A stretch of DNA of 64,000 bases, taken from positions 55,427,994-55,491,993 of the forward strand of contig NC_044571.1 in NCBI RefSeq assembly GCF_901933205.1. The letters are read 5' to 3'. How positions within the stretch are numbered: position 1 is the stretch's first letter; every line of letters begins with the position of its first letter. Source of the DNA: Camarhynchus parvulus. Taxonomy: Eukaryota; Chordata; Aves; Passeriformes; Thraupidae. The translations under genes and the position numbers were made by a program. The notes under the pieces were generated by a model. It did no database searches, was not told where the DNA came from, and saw only the letters and a program-made list of their open reading frames with translations. Positions 37,851 through 49,112 of this stretch are shown here, one piece after another.

Positions 37851-40040
37851 ACCATATGGAGCAGAAGCAATAGAAATACCTCTGTTACACAGAGTTTATG
37901 TGGTCTTCTTTCCAAAAAGATTGAACGGGTTGATGCATAATTTTGGTCTTCTACAATGTTTAGTGAGAAACAAACATTTGTGCTTCATTATTTGGGAGAT
38001 GTAGCTTCTGAATTTATGCTTTTAATAAAAAATTCTTAGAGTCAGTAATTTTTCAAAGAGAATATTCCTAATTCTTCTAATATCAGGTACCTTTGAAGGG
38101 TCCCAAGTTAGATAGCCAAAAATATTTGAGACCTCTCACCATTCGGGAAAGTCCTGATTTTTATTCCTGCAGTGGCACCCTGAAGGCCCTTATGTGAATG
38201 GTTTACCAAAAGAAGAGGACAAATATTAGGAGAGGAGAATCACTTATAGAAAGCTGCAGACAGAAGTCGAGGAAAGGTGTTCAGAAACACTTTTCCAGTT
38301 TGGTGCCAACAAAGGTCTGGGTGATAATTATGCCTTTGAGGAAATGGCGCTGCCCTACTTACTTCCCTTCCAATGAAACCATGAAATTCAAAGGTAAGGG
38401 AATCACAGAGTATATTTATTGAAAGAGTAGTGAAAAGTCCTTTTCAGTGGGAGCTCTCCCAGGAGACACAAAAAGAGCTGCTACTCCTCCGGTCATACTT
38501 CTATGATTGTTACTTTTTTTGGGTAGCTTGAGCAATTCCTTGAAGCCACAATTACACCTGCTAAAGTGAATCTGCAAAGTAAAGTTTCCAGCACTGTCTG
38601 GTTGTCTGTATGTGATTCCAACATCTCTTCCAACTTAATATCATGGCTAAACACAGGAATTATAACTGGTAAAATAACTTGTGATTTTCTTGATGATTAA
38701 GGCTTTAGCAATTCTTCACATACAAGTCAGTTCTTGGTAAGAGCTAAAAACTTATTTCTCAAAGCAACATATAAATTAAAACCACTAACTGATACAGAGA
38801 TTGATAGATTGCTAAAACTGGTAGGAAACAGATCTTGTGATTGTAATGCATTTTTCTCCAGCTGTTCTGATAACAATACTGACAGTTCTGCTTTCATTTA
38901 ATTCACAGCATCTGTGTAATATTGTAGATTGAAATCAAATGATTAGACCGTTGACCAAGCCTTTAAAACTGAAAAATTCTAATACAAGAACTGTAATTAA
39001 GATAGTGGAGGAAAATGAAAGAATCATCTTTGATAATCAGTGTATAGCAGTTTAACCCAGCATCTGAAACCTTTAAAACAGAGGCAGACAATTCAATACA
39101 ATTTGTTTGATAATCATCAAATTATACTCTTGAAGAGCAGTAAAAGTTGCTGGGCTAGTTATTCACTAAATCCCACATGAGTATAGCTCACAAGTTAGAA
39201 AGGTCAAAGTGTATTCTCTGTTCCCTATCAAATGTTTCTTTACTGTTTGAACTGGAAAAGTATAGATTTTTGTTTGATTTTTTTTTTTAATATTTCTTCC
39301 AAGTAACCTACATTTTGCAGTGTGGCATCAGGCTGTTTGTAATTTACCGTTGCAGGGAATCTGTGAGCAAAATAATAACTGGTAGATTCTCAGCTGGCAA
39401 TTAAGGCAGTTACCTAAATATTCACCAGGAGCATTTTGCCTCTACTCTTTGCTCTACCTACCTATAGTCTGGTTCTGTAGTTCATACTAATGCAAAACTC
39501 TTCACTTCCACTTGTTGAAAATGTATCTTGGGAAGCAAACCTGAAAGAGAATAAAGGAACTAAAGAATGACATTATACATATTGAAATGGAATTAAGATG
39601 GGATTTGATTTTGGTTCTTTTTTTTCTTTTCCCCTAATATTTTATAAGGCCTGAATTCTGGTACGGACTGCTGAAATAAGTAATTTGTCTGAATGCAAAG
39701 ACTATCTCAGAACAACTCTTCTGAGTAGGAGTTGATGGCTTGGGCTCTTGATCTATCAGGCATTACTATGCCTTTATGCATATAAAACAACCAAAACCTA
39801 TTTTACTCAAAAAGCACTTACATTTAAAGTACGCCATGTAATCTCTAGCACCAGAATAAACTGAAAGTATTGCAGACTGTTAAGGTTATTTCTTTGCAAA
39901 GCTAATGATTATTCGGCTATTTAATTTTGCTCTTACCTATTAGCACTAACATCATGGAAGAGCATGCTAATTTTCATCATAATAAGGTACACAAAATCCA
40001 TTGTAAAACATATTTATTCACTGTAATCTGACTTTGTCTA
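37851..40040. other. Unique sequence, nothing recognised
   Basis: No gene or repeat family identified. The only open frame over 60 codons is 38198-38422 plus, basic in composition and without a known domain. Confidence 0.4.
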
Positions 40041-40634
40041 TGTCATGGTTTAACCCCAGCCAGCAGCCAAGCTCCATGTAGCCCTTCACTCACTTCCCCA
40101 ACAACAGGATTGGAGAGAGAATCAAAAGGATAAAAGCTGGAAAACCTGGGGCCTGAGATAAAGACAGTTTAATAGGGCAAGCAAAAACCATGCATGCAAG
40201 CAAAGCAAAACAAGGAATTCATTCACTGCTTCCCATGGACAGGCATATGTTCAGCCATCTCCAGGAGAGTAGGGCCCCATGTAATAGTTACTTGGGAAGA
40301 ATAAACACCATCACTCCAAACACCCCACGCTTCCTCTTTCATCCCTCCACTTTATATACTAATCATGATGCCAAGTGGTCTGGAATATCCCTTTAGTCAG
40401 TGGGAATCACTTGTCCTAGCTGTGTCTCCTCCCAGCTTCCCATGCACCTTAAACTCCCTGTTGTTGGAGCAGTATGAGAAGCAGGATAGGCCTTGGCCAA
40501 GTATAAGCCCTGCTCAACAATAACAAAAACATCTCTAAATTACCAACCCTGTGTTCAGCACGAATCCAAAACACAGCCCCATACCAGCATCTGTGAAGAA
40601 AATTAACTCTATCCCAGCCAGAATCAACAGGACG
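40041..40634 (-). mobile_element. Solo LTR of an avian ERVL-type endogenous retrovirus
   Basis: About 594 bp begins TGTCATGGTTTAACCCCAGC and ends ATCCCAGCCAGAATCAACAG plus GACG. This is the common bird LTR whose sense strand is the complement: a start like TGTCCTG, GGGATAGAGTTAATTTTCTT, then CTGTCTTTATCTCA and an end like GGGGTTAAACCATGACA. Sense is therefore the minus strand. Internal landmarks are TTCAGCCATCTCCAGGAG (40252) and GAGATAAAGACAGTTTAATA (40155). I could not find a clear target duplication. No internal genes are present. Confidence 0.88.
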
Positions 40635-41454
40635 TTTCAGAGAGCCTGGCACTGAGGTAATGGACCAGAACACATCCTTCCAATTGTTGTAAAGTTTGTA
40701 AAGTATAATACTAGTGTTCATTATTGATTCACCTCGTTTCTAACTGTTTATAAGTTTGAACAGCATCTCACTTTTATCTCATGCTTATGGTCCAGAGGAT
40801 GGAAATGAAAAATAAAAACTCCCATATCCAACAAATAAAAAAGGAAAATAACAGAAATGTGAAAGAAAAACAGACCTTAGTGACATGTTTTCCTTTTGTA
40901 AAAAACATTTAAGGGGCAAATATTTCATACGTAGTTGAAAATTATAGACAAGAATTTGAAGAAGAATCATTGAGGACTTAGACCAAGGATATTAGGGCAG
41001 TTACCTTACCTCTTTCCTATAGTCTTATGACTGAACCACATGTTCGAGTTGAATTGAAGCAATTGCTTGGAAACTCAATCCTAAGAGCTAAAAATTGTCC
41101 CTAAACCCTGGTTTAGGACATCAGCTTGGAACAAGACAGCTGCTGACCTATCTTTAAGTGTTTACTTAAGAGCTTTCCTGGACCTTGTCTAATACCAAAG
41201 AATTTGTCCAAAGTAAGACAATAGACAGTATGTATTTGAAATAGAAAAATGGCAGCAACTGGAAGAACGAAGAAGCAATGAGGATATACCTGTAAGGTGC
41301 CGCACAAATGGTCGGAGAAACACAGATTTCAGCCTACAGATCATTACAAAATAGAAATAGTAAGAGGAGATTTATATTTATTAGCACTGAATGCTGAAAG
41401 ATATTTTGATTTGCTGAAAAGAAGCTATTTGATGGAAGTTTTGGGAGTTTCACA
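40635..41454. other. Unique sequence, nothing recognised
   Basis: Short overlapping minus-strand open frames (40785-40970, 41113-41307) have no known domain. No repeat was recognised. Confidence 0.4.
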
Positions 41455-41870
41455 TAATGGTCGAAAACTTTCTTAACTAAAGACATTGTAGTGGAGCCTA
41501 TAGTAAGGAATAATGGATATCACTCAGAAGTCTTTGCTTTCTCTAGCAGAAAAAGGCAATGGTGCCCCTTTTTGCCCTCCCTTTTTACCATAATTCTGGG
41601 ACAAATCAGTCAAAGAATCCAACACAATAATAGAGTTGAAGGTATAAAGATATTGGACACCCTGGATAAAATTTCATTATATGCCGTTGATGTGATTCTT
41701 TTTTTTACCCAATCCGTATTAATCCCTTGGGGGCCGCAGTCAATGAATTAAAAAATTTGAGGAAGTCTCACTGCAGAATTGTAATCAAAGAAAGTTCAAG
41801 ATTCAATGTATCAAACTTTCAATAACAATATATGAAGCCATACTAAATATGGCTTCATTTGGACTAAACA
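41455..41870 (+). mobile_element. Possible L1/Tx1-type LINE relic (reverse-transcriptase fragment)
   Basis: The open frame 41491-41751 contains RKRQWCPFLPSLFTIILGQI followed 20 residues later by KISLYAVDVILFF. This matches, in order and spacing, two conserved blocks of L1-clade reverse transcriptases: the R(G)TRQGCPLSPLLF block and the catalytic KISLYADD block. The catalytic motif is damaged (YAVD instead of YADD). A frameshift near 41735 and stops interrupt the reading, and a weak FGLNIQLG block at about 41854-41877 may be the downstream YLGIQI motif. CR1 has a different motif here (FADDTKL), so this is not CR1. L1 copies are very rare in birds, so the call needs a protein search. Confidence 0.55.
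41832..41858. repeat. Perfect 11-bp inverted repeat
   Basis: ATGAAGCCATA at 41832-41842 and its exact complement TATGGCTTCAT at 41848-41858 flank a 5-bp loop. It lies in the L1-like relic and probably has no function. Confidence 0.85.
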
Positions 41871-44800
41871 TTCAATTGGGTACTTTTGAGTGCAATTACC
41901 GCATTGTACTGATGGTCATATGATCTCATTCTTGTTCAGCTATATAGGTCTATTGACCTTGAATAGTGTAACTATATAATGGATATAATAATAAAACTAC
42001 CCTGCTTTAGGAGGAACTTTTCATCCAAGGATGTCAAAGTATCTTAGAAAAGAGGTCAGGATCATTATCTGCATTGGCTGGGGGAACAGGAGCCGAAGAA
42101 GAAAACTGACTTGACCAAAGTTTTCTAGAAGACCTGTAATATAGCCAAAAAGAAAAAGACTTTTGTGTTTTGGTGCTAGCACCAGGAGACGAGACAAAGC
42201 ATAGTGATTAAGGTTTGTCCCAATCTTGGTTTTTTGCTCCATTTATAGCAATAAGTGAAAGTGCTCCAGATATGTGTGTGTCTATTGGGTAGAAAAATTA
42301 AATCATCTTAGCTTTCAAGGTTTTCTCCATCAAAACCAGTTTCATTTCAATAAACTAATGATACCACATTCAAGATCATGTATATATGCAGAAAAAATTC
42401 ACCACAGTTGCAGTAAACCCCAAGATTTTGTGAGTTTACAGTGTGGATGAAAGAGTTATGAGAAAAGAAGTGTTAATAAATGCTAAGGTGGAGGTATGGG
42501 TTAGCCTAAATGGGCTTAGGATAGGACCTTGGCAGTAGGACAGCAGGGTTCATCAGTGTTTGCGCATGGAGTATAGATTTGAAGTGAAAACTGAGACACT
42601 CTCTGACTCCAAAATCTTGTTATTGAAATACCTTGCAAGACCATGATTATGGAATTAGAAGCTTATTCGTGTAACTCCCAACCACCAGAAAATAGTATTT
42701 GGTTAATTTTTTTTTAATTATGATATATTAATAATTAAGCATACTGGGGGAAAAAAGCAGCTTTGCCAGGTTTCCCATGAAAAATCAACATGAAAATGTG
42801 AATTTTAGTAGAGAAAAAAAATCATTAAATCAATTACTCATATATTTAAACTTTACATTCAAGTTGCTCTTGAATGTAACTTCTTGAAAATAACTTTTTT
42901 TTAAATTTATGTTAATGCATATATCAGCATTATCCTGTTTACTTATATTTTTGTCAATATTTTAGGCTTACTAGGCTAAACAAAAATTACCTTCCAAAGA
43001 ACAAAATGTATAATAGTTCTTCCTTGATTTTAGCTCTCAGTGAAAGTCTTATCATAGAATTCTTTCTGCAAATATTGTGACAATCTTTACTGTTGCAATG
43101 TTTCTTATTTCCACAATGGAATTTTATTAGTTACAAAAAATTTGTCCAAAAAGTGATTGATAACCTAATTTTGATTTACTGGATGTACATAGATTCAAAG
43201 CACCTCATATTGTTGAACACCAAGAGCTGTTGTCAGTCATTAATGGTCTATGTTTATACCTCCTGAAAAGTTAAACTGTAAACCAGCACTTTTCCTCTCA
43301 TTAGAGTTTTCCAAAGTTCCCTGCAGTAGATATTATGGAAGAATTGGAAGAAATTACTATTGCATACTGAAGACATCTTGGCTGATCACAAGCTCTGGTC
43401 TCAGACAGAGCATCAAGAAAAAGATCTGTTGGAGGAAACCTAGGCAGACAAAGCTTTGAGGTGGTTCTGCCTTATAGTATTTTCGTCAGTGAAGATCAGT
43501 ATGACTAAAACTCAAGAAGTCAAGTTTCATTAGATTGTAGACAAGGATATTCAACTTTTCAGATAATGAAAACCTGAAGACTCTAGCCATGACCACTACG
43601 TCTTTGCAATATAGTTTCTCTTTTCCATTCTGAGTAGTCCATTAGTAGTCCATGTCTGAGTAGTCACAAACCCTGCAAGACCTCCCTGTGCCCTTAAACA
43701 GAAAGCTTCTGTTTATGCCACCTCTGAAATATGACTTTCTGCTTCTTGTAACTCAGTGAAGATATTTGGCCTATTCATAACTATTCTGCTCCCTGGTTCA
43801 GTTCTGTGACTCACTTTTTCCCATATTTTGTTTATGTCTTTTAATATTTTTTTTTCCTTAAAGAGGTACAGCTAATTCCCATGTTAAGGTGAAGAATCCC
43901 CCTCAATTCAGAGGGTTTTGGCCTGTTCACTGCCCCTCAAAGAATGTTTTATACAAATGAAAAATGATCAAATCAAAAGCTACGGTCTAATGTGAGAATT
44001 CCAGTCTCTCAGTGTTCACCTAGATGCTCTTAAAAAGGGATTATAAGTCTCCCAATATCTAAAATAGCTACTAAGACAATCAAGTTTTTTCTATCATAAT
44101 TAAAAAGCCTACACTTTGTTTGCCTCATCACTTTCATTTAAAGAACTTTTTAAGAACATTTAAAGAATTTTTAATATAGTGAAGTTGTATAAGAGCTAAG
44201 TTGACTGACATCCAGTCATTGACCCACAAACATAAATAACTGCCATAATGAGGAATACAGTAAATATTGACCAAGGATTTGTTCAGTATTGCTCCCATAG
44301 AAGAAATAAATGTCAAGACACTAAAGCATTTCTCAGTGAAAAATATGTATATAAGTGATTTCTTCTGTCTCCTTGTCACACAGTATCTGGTGTGATATTT
44401 ACAAAACAATTTAGATAGCTCAATACATTAAACCCAACTTTTGGAAATGTGTTACAGACACAATTCCCAAAGGCAACACAAGAAAGTTAGATGTTTCATC
44501 TGCAGCTGCTTTAATAACAAAATGAAAAACTGCAATCCACTTTTATTAAAAAGTCTTAAAATGCCTCAGGGAAAAGCGAGATCATAGTTTTAAATTTCTT
44601 TAGGTGACACAAAAAGTCATTATCCTTTACCCAAGACTGCATTGTGCTTGGTTCTATAAAATACAATGAAAGCACATCTGCAGCAACTTGTAAAAAAATA
44701 TACAAGAAGGCACATATGATGACATTTTTTTACACTTGCAATATTTCAAAGTAGGGGCAATTAAGAATTTTTGTATGAAACCTTGAAACAAAGGCAACTT

Positions 44801-45440
44801 TATCAGTTTTGGAAAAAAAAGACCAACAAAACAACAAAAGAAAAAATAACAGCAAAGAAAACAAAACACCAGCTTTTTAACATCTTTAGTGAGAATTATG
44901 ATATCCAGGTTATGCTATACAATCTGGTTTTCATTTTAATCCACACAGCATTCAAAGACTCTAATTTCTAAGTTTATTTCTGTCTGTGCATGTTTCCATA
45001 CATGTGCTTTTGTATGTGAAATGGAAATTGTGATTTCCATTTCTTCCTTACTTTTAGTTAAATTCAGAGTTAAACTTTACATCACACTTAAAATACAAAA
45101 TACATGCACACACAAAGCTAAAATAAAATGCCTAATTTTTATCAGGAATTTAGGCCACACAAATAGGTGATTTAAATTGTAAATCACATTTGTATTATGC
45201 AAAACACAACCTTTCTCTGTGTATGATTTGACTTCTAGTTTTAGTTTGTTGAGGGTTTTTTTGATGGATTTAGCATACTGGACCAGGCCTCTACAGACGT
45301 CTACATTCTTACCAAAACTCACACAATGATTTCATTTTTTTGTTTGACGTACAATTCTTGAAAAAAGTAATTGTGTCAGCTTATGTTTTGTTAATAAATT
45401 TTATAATTAGAATGACTTTTTCTGTCTAATTATAGGCTGT
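41871..45440. other. Unique AT-rich sequence with a small hairpin
   Basis: No gene recognised over 3.6 kb. A perfect 10-bp inverted repeat (GAAATGGAAA, loop TTGTGA, TTTCCATTTC) is at 45018-45043. Open frames such as 44134-44409 minus and 44654-44869 minus have no known domain. Confidence 0.4.
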
Positions 45441-46862
45441 CAGAATCATAGAATGGTTTGGGTTGGAAGAGACGTTACAGATCATTTAGTCCAACACCCC
45501 TGCTCTGGGCAGGGACACCTTCCACTAGACCAGGTTTCTCAAAACCTCATTCAACCTGGCCTTGAACATTCCCAGGGAGAGAGCATCTACAGCTTCTCTG
45601 GGAAACCTATTTGCATAATTCACCACCCACCCAGTAAAGACTTTGTTGCTAATATATAATCTAAATTTTCCCTCTTTCAGGTTAAAATCATTACCCCTCA
45701 TCCTATCTCTACACTCCATGATAAAGAGACCATCTTTCCTGTGGGCCCACTTTAGACAATGGAAGAATGCTGTAAATTTTCTCAGCCTGATCCCATAGCA
45801 GATATGTTCCCACCTTCTGATAGTTTTTGTGGCCCTCCTATGGACCAGGTCCAACAGGAACTTGTCCTTCTTATATTGGGGGCCTCAGTGTTGGATGCAG
45901 CATCCTAGGGGGGTCTCACAGGACCAAAGGGGCAGACTCACCTCCCTTAACCTGCTGGTTATGCTTCTTTTGACTCAGCCCAGGATTCTGTTAGCTTTCT
46001 GGGCAGTGAACAGAGATTTCTGGGCCATGTTGATCTTCTTGTCAACCAATCTCCCCAAGTCCTTCTCCACAGCACCTCTCTCAACCCCCTCATCACCCAG
46101 CATGAATTCATTTTTGGGATTACCACTACTCACATACAGGATCTTGCATTTCGCCTTGTTGAACTTCATGATGTTCTCATGCCAATCCTTTAGTTGTCCA
46201 AGTGCCTCTGTAGGACATTCCTTTTGCCTAGAATGTCAGTCACACCACACAGCTTGGTGTCATCTGAAAACTTGCTGTGGCCACACTCAGTCTTATTGTC
46301 CACATTCCCAGTAAATGTGTTAAACTTAGTGTCAGTCCTGATACCAGTTCCCTGAGGAACTCCACCCATCACTGCTCTCTGCTTGGACACCAAGTCATTG
46401 ATCACAGCTGTTTAAGTGCAAACATACAGTCCATATCAAAGCCAAATCTCTCCAGTTTAGACATAAGGATGTTGTGTGGAACAATGCCAAATGTTTTGAA
46501 AAAGTCCAGGTAGATGATGTCAGTCACACTTTTGTTATTCATTGGCATTAAAACTCCATCATAAAAAGACTCCAAGTGCGTCAGGTAAATTTGCACTTAG
46601 TGCAGCCATGTTGGCTTGTCACCACTCACCCCTCTGTTTTCCATTTGCCTTAGCATTGCTTCCAGGAGGATTTCCCTCATGACCTTACTGGGCAACTGCA
46701 TGAGACTGACCAGTCTGTAGTACCCCTGTTCTTCCTTTTTCCTGTTTTAAAAATAAAGGTAATATTTCCCCTTTTCCAATCAGTAGGAATTTCACTGGGG
46801 TACCATGAATTTTTAATGACAATGGGTAGTGTCCAGTGAAAGATTTCAAAGGAAATAATTAA
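45441..46862 (-). mobile_element. CR1 LINE, 1.4-kb 5'-truncated copy with decayed reverse transcriptase
   Basis: The minus strand reads the C-terminal part of the CR1 ORF2 polyprotein and the 3' end. From 5' to 3' it shows PTDWKRGNITFIFKTGK (about 46800), IIYLDFFKTFGIVPHNILMS (about 46490), GGVPQGT (about 46355), FSDDTKLCGV near 46255, MKFNKAKCKILYVSSGNP, KDLGRLVDKKINMAQ, AQKANRILG, then VHRRATKTIRRWEH and the GNDFNLKEGKFRL block to 45525. The catalytic box reads FSDD rather than FADD. Blocks lie in separate frames with stops and frameshifts, so it is dead. The 3' terminus is CCATTCTATGATTCTG (complement at about 45441-45456). The 161-codon plus-strand frame 45829-46314 is a shadow of this copy. 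Confidence 0.95.
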
Positions 46863-48387
46863 CTTGATCATAAGCAAGCACTTTTATTCATAAAGATGCC
46901 TTTATACCTATTTAATACATTTTACATATTCTTAAATCTGCTTTAGTTCTTTATGACATTTTGGAGGACTTACTTTAAACTGGGAGCTATGCCTTGTTTG
47001 AAACATTTAATAGGCATTGGCAATTACAAGTCCTGGCTGTTGCTAGAATGAAAGATTATAATGAAATGAAGATCTCAGTCATAACCAAACAATCACTGGT
47101 ACTGTCTCTTCAAAGGGCAAGACCTTTTAAGTAATATACTATTATTATATAGACATGATCTATAGCTCAGAATCCTTTCTTCAACAATTGTCTTTAAGAT
47201 TTGAACATCTGGAAAGAGTGGTGACATTAAATGGCTATAAAGATGTCCTGTCCAGAAAAATGAGGAATAGTAGAATGAACTGTTAGACCTATAAACTATG
47301 TGACAATTCAAGTGTCTGTTTGACTCTGCTTAAAGAAATTTTTCATTAAAAATTTCTTCTAGAGGTACTTTCAGTCAAAAATACTATTGTCGAGGGACTG
47401 TTCTGCAAAAAAAATACTGAAGTCTTTACTAAATTACTCCCCTCACCCCCACCCTGCAGAATGCAGAACATGGTTATGCCTTAGATGCTTATGTAGCTCT
47501 TTAGGGTGGAATAGATTGTGCCCTTATGACACTCTGTTATGCGATTTATTGAAAGTTTTATGCATAATGTGACCCTGAAATAGCTATTTGGTATGAACAT
47601 GGCAAAAAACCCCATCAAACATACAGGAACTCCATTGTAAATGCTGATCATGTTACTGAAAATGTGAAATTTATTTCTGTAGAATAAAAATAAAATGTCT
47701 AGAAATGTACCCAGAAAGCCTATAAGTACCTTAAAATGGTAACACTAAGGACCTAGTAACTTTAGGAAAACTTGATCATTGTCTAATTTGAAAGCTCTGA
47801 AAGACATTGGATCTATGGAAAAATGAACAGATCCATATATAACACAAGTAAATTAGTCTGGAGGTCCAATTGTTAACTGAATGTTACACCATCTGGATGA
47901 GATAAAGAGGAAACTAATACTAATAGAGCTGTAGAGAAAATATGAATCATATAAAGATTCTAATGAGAAGTTGAAACACAAGTTGTTGATACAGTCTAGA
48001 GAATTTGAGACATACACAGACAAACCATATTAATATCAAAGCATGTTGGAAAATGACCAGAGGTATTTCTTCAGGCAATCAGTCCGCAGGGATAAAAATA
48101 ATATAGTAAGAAATAAACAAAGTGCGATTGATTTTTTTTAAAAAGTCAATGGAAAAAGAAGGCATCATGTAATCAAGGTAAGCTGAAAACAAACTAGTGA
48201 GTAGGAAGAGGTTATTAGTCAAAGTCATTACAACTTACACAGCAGACCAAGAAAATAAGCTAACTGGTAAATATAAGAAAGGAATAGAATTCATAATAAT
48301 TGCTTGGAGAGTGGAGATAATTTATATTTTGAGTTTTAAATGTATTTATCATCAAAAAAACTACAAATAATTATATATGCACAATTA
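46863..48387. other. Unique AT-rich sequence, nothing recognised
   Basis: No gene or repeat recognised. Open frames (47093-47311 minus, 47387-47572 plus) have no known domain. Confidence 0.4.
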
Positions 48388-48454
48388 GTTAAGCATTGGA
48401 ACAGGGTCTCCAGGGACGTGGTGGAGCTTTCTAGTAGAAGTGCTCAGAAAACAA
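48388..48454 (+). mobile_element. CR1 LINE, 5' part of a copy split by an LTR
   Basis: AAGCATTGGAACAGGGTCTC, then GGGACGTGGTGGAGCTTTCT and TGCTCAGAAAACAAC, follow the CR1 stretch for His-Trp-Asn-Arg-(Leu)-Pro-Arg-Glu-Val-Val-(Asp). The continuation TAGGCGTGGCATTTTGTGAT is found after the LTR at about 49005. Confidence 0.8.
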
Positions 48455-49002
48455 CCAGCAACCAAGTTTCTTGCAGCTGCACACCGCCTCTTCCCCCACC
48501 AGTGGGATCTGGGAGAGAACTGGAAAAGTAAAAGGTAGAAAAGACATGGGTTGAGATAAAGACAGTTTAATAGGGTAAGCAAATACCAGACAGAGAATCA
48601 AAGGAAAATGAGGAATTAATTCACTGCTTTCCATGGGCAGGCATGTGTTCAGCCATCTCCAGGAGATGAGAGCCACATAACAGGTAAAAGTTACTTGGGA
48701 AGACAAACACTTTCACCCCAAACAACCTTCCCTTCCTCCTTTTCCCCTCACTTTTTCAACTGAGCATGAGGCCATATGGTGTGGAATGTCTTTGTGGTCA
48801 CTTGGGGTCACCTGTCCTCTCTGTGTCCTCTCCCAACCTCCCAAGCACCCCCAGCTTCCTTGCCAGCAGGGCAGTTTGAAAAGCAGAAAAGACCTTGGCT
48901 CTATGTAAGCCCTGCTCAGCAATAACAAAAATCTCTATTTTGTCAACCCTGTGTTTAGCACAAACCCTAAACACAGGCCTATATCAGCACATACCCTACC
49001 CA
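48455..49002 (-). mobile_element. Solo LTR of the 40-kb ERVL-type family, inserted in CR1
   Basis: About 548 bp aligns along its length with 40041-40634: CCAGCAACCAAG, GAGATAAAGACAGTTTAATA (48555), TTCAGCCATCTCCAGGAG (48649), TAAGCCCTGCTCAGCAATAA and ACCCTGTGTTTAGCACAAA. It lacks the outermost bases of the 40-kb copy at both ends (no TGTCATGGTTTAACCCC start; the CTGTGAAGAAAATTAACTCT region appears deleted near 48990). Orientation is minus by comparison. The duplicated CR1 target is not clear, and the boundaries are approximate to about 10 bp. Confidence 0.85.
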
Positions 49003-49107
49003 AGTAGGCGTGGCATTTTGTGATATGGTTAGTGGGTATGATGATATTCTGTTGAAGGTTAGACTTGGTGGTCCTGGAGGACTTTTCCAGCCTTAATGGT
49101 TCTGTGA
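49003..49107 (+). mobile_element. CR1 LINE, 3' part of the split copy
   Basis: TAGGCGTGGCATTTTGTGAT, ATGATATTCTGTTGAAGGTT, AGACTTGGTGGTCCTGGAGG and ACTTTTCCAGCCTTAATGG end in TTCTGTGA. This is the 3' untranslated end of CR1 and joins directly to 48388-48454 once the LTR is removed. Confidence 0.85.
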
Positions 49108-49112
49108 AAGGT

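Noticed and set aside
45829..46314. 161-codon plus-strand open frame, the longest in the window
   Set aside because: It is antisense to the CR1 reverse-transcriptase copy on the minus strand.
40041..49002. The ERVL-type LTRs at 40.0 and 48.5 kb, same orientation, as the two ends of one provirus
   Set aside because: The DNA between them holds an L1-like relic, a minus-strand CR1 and unique sequence but no gag or pol, and the second LTR sits inside a CR1 copy. They are independent solo LTRs.
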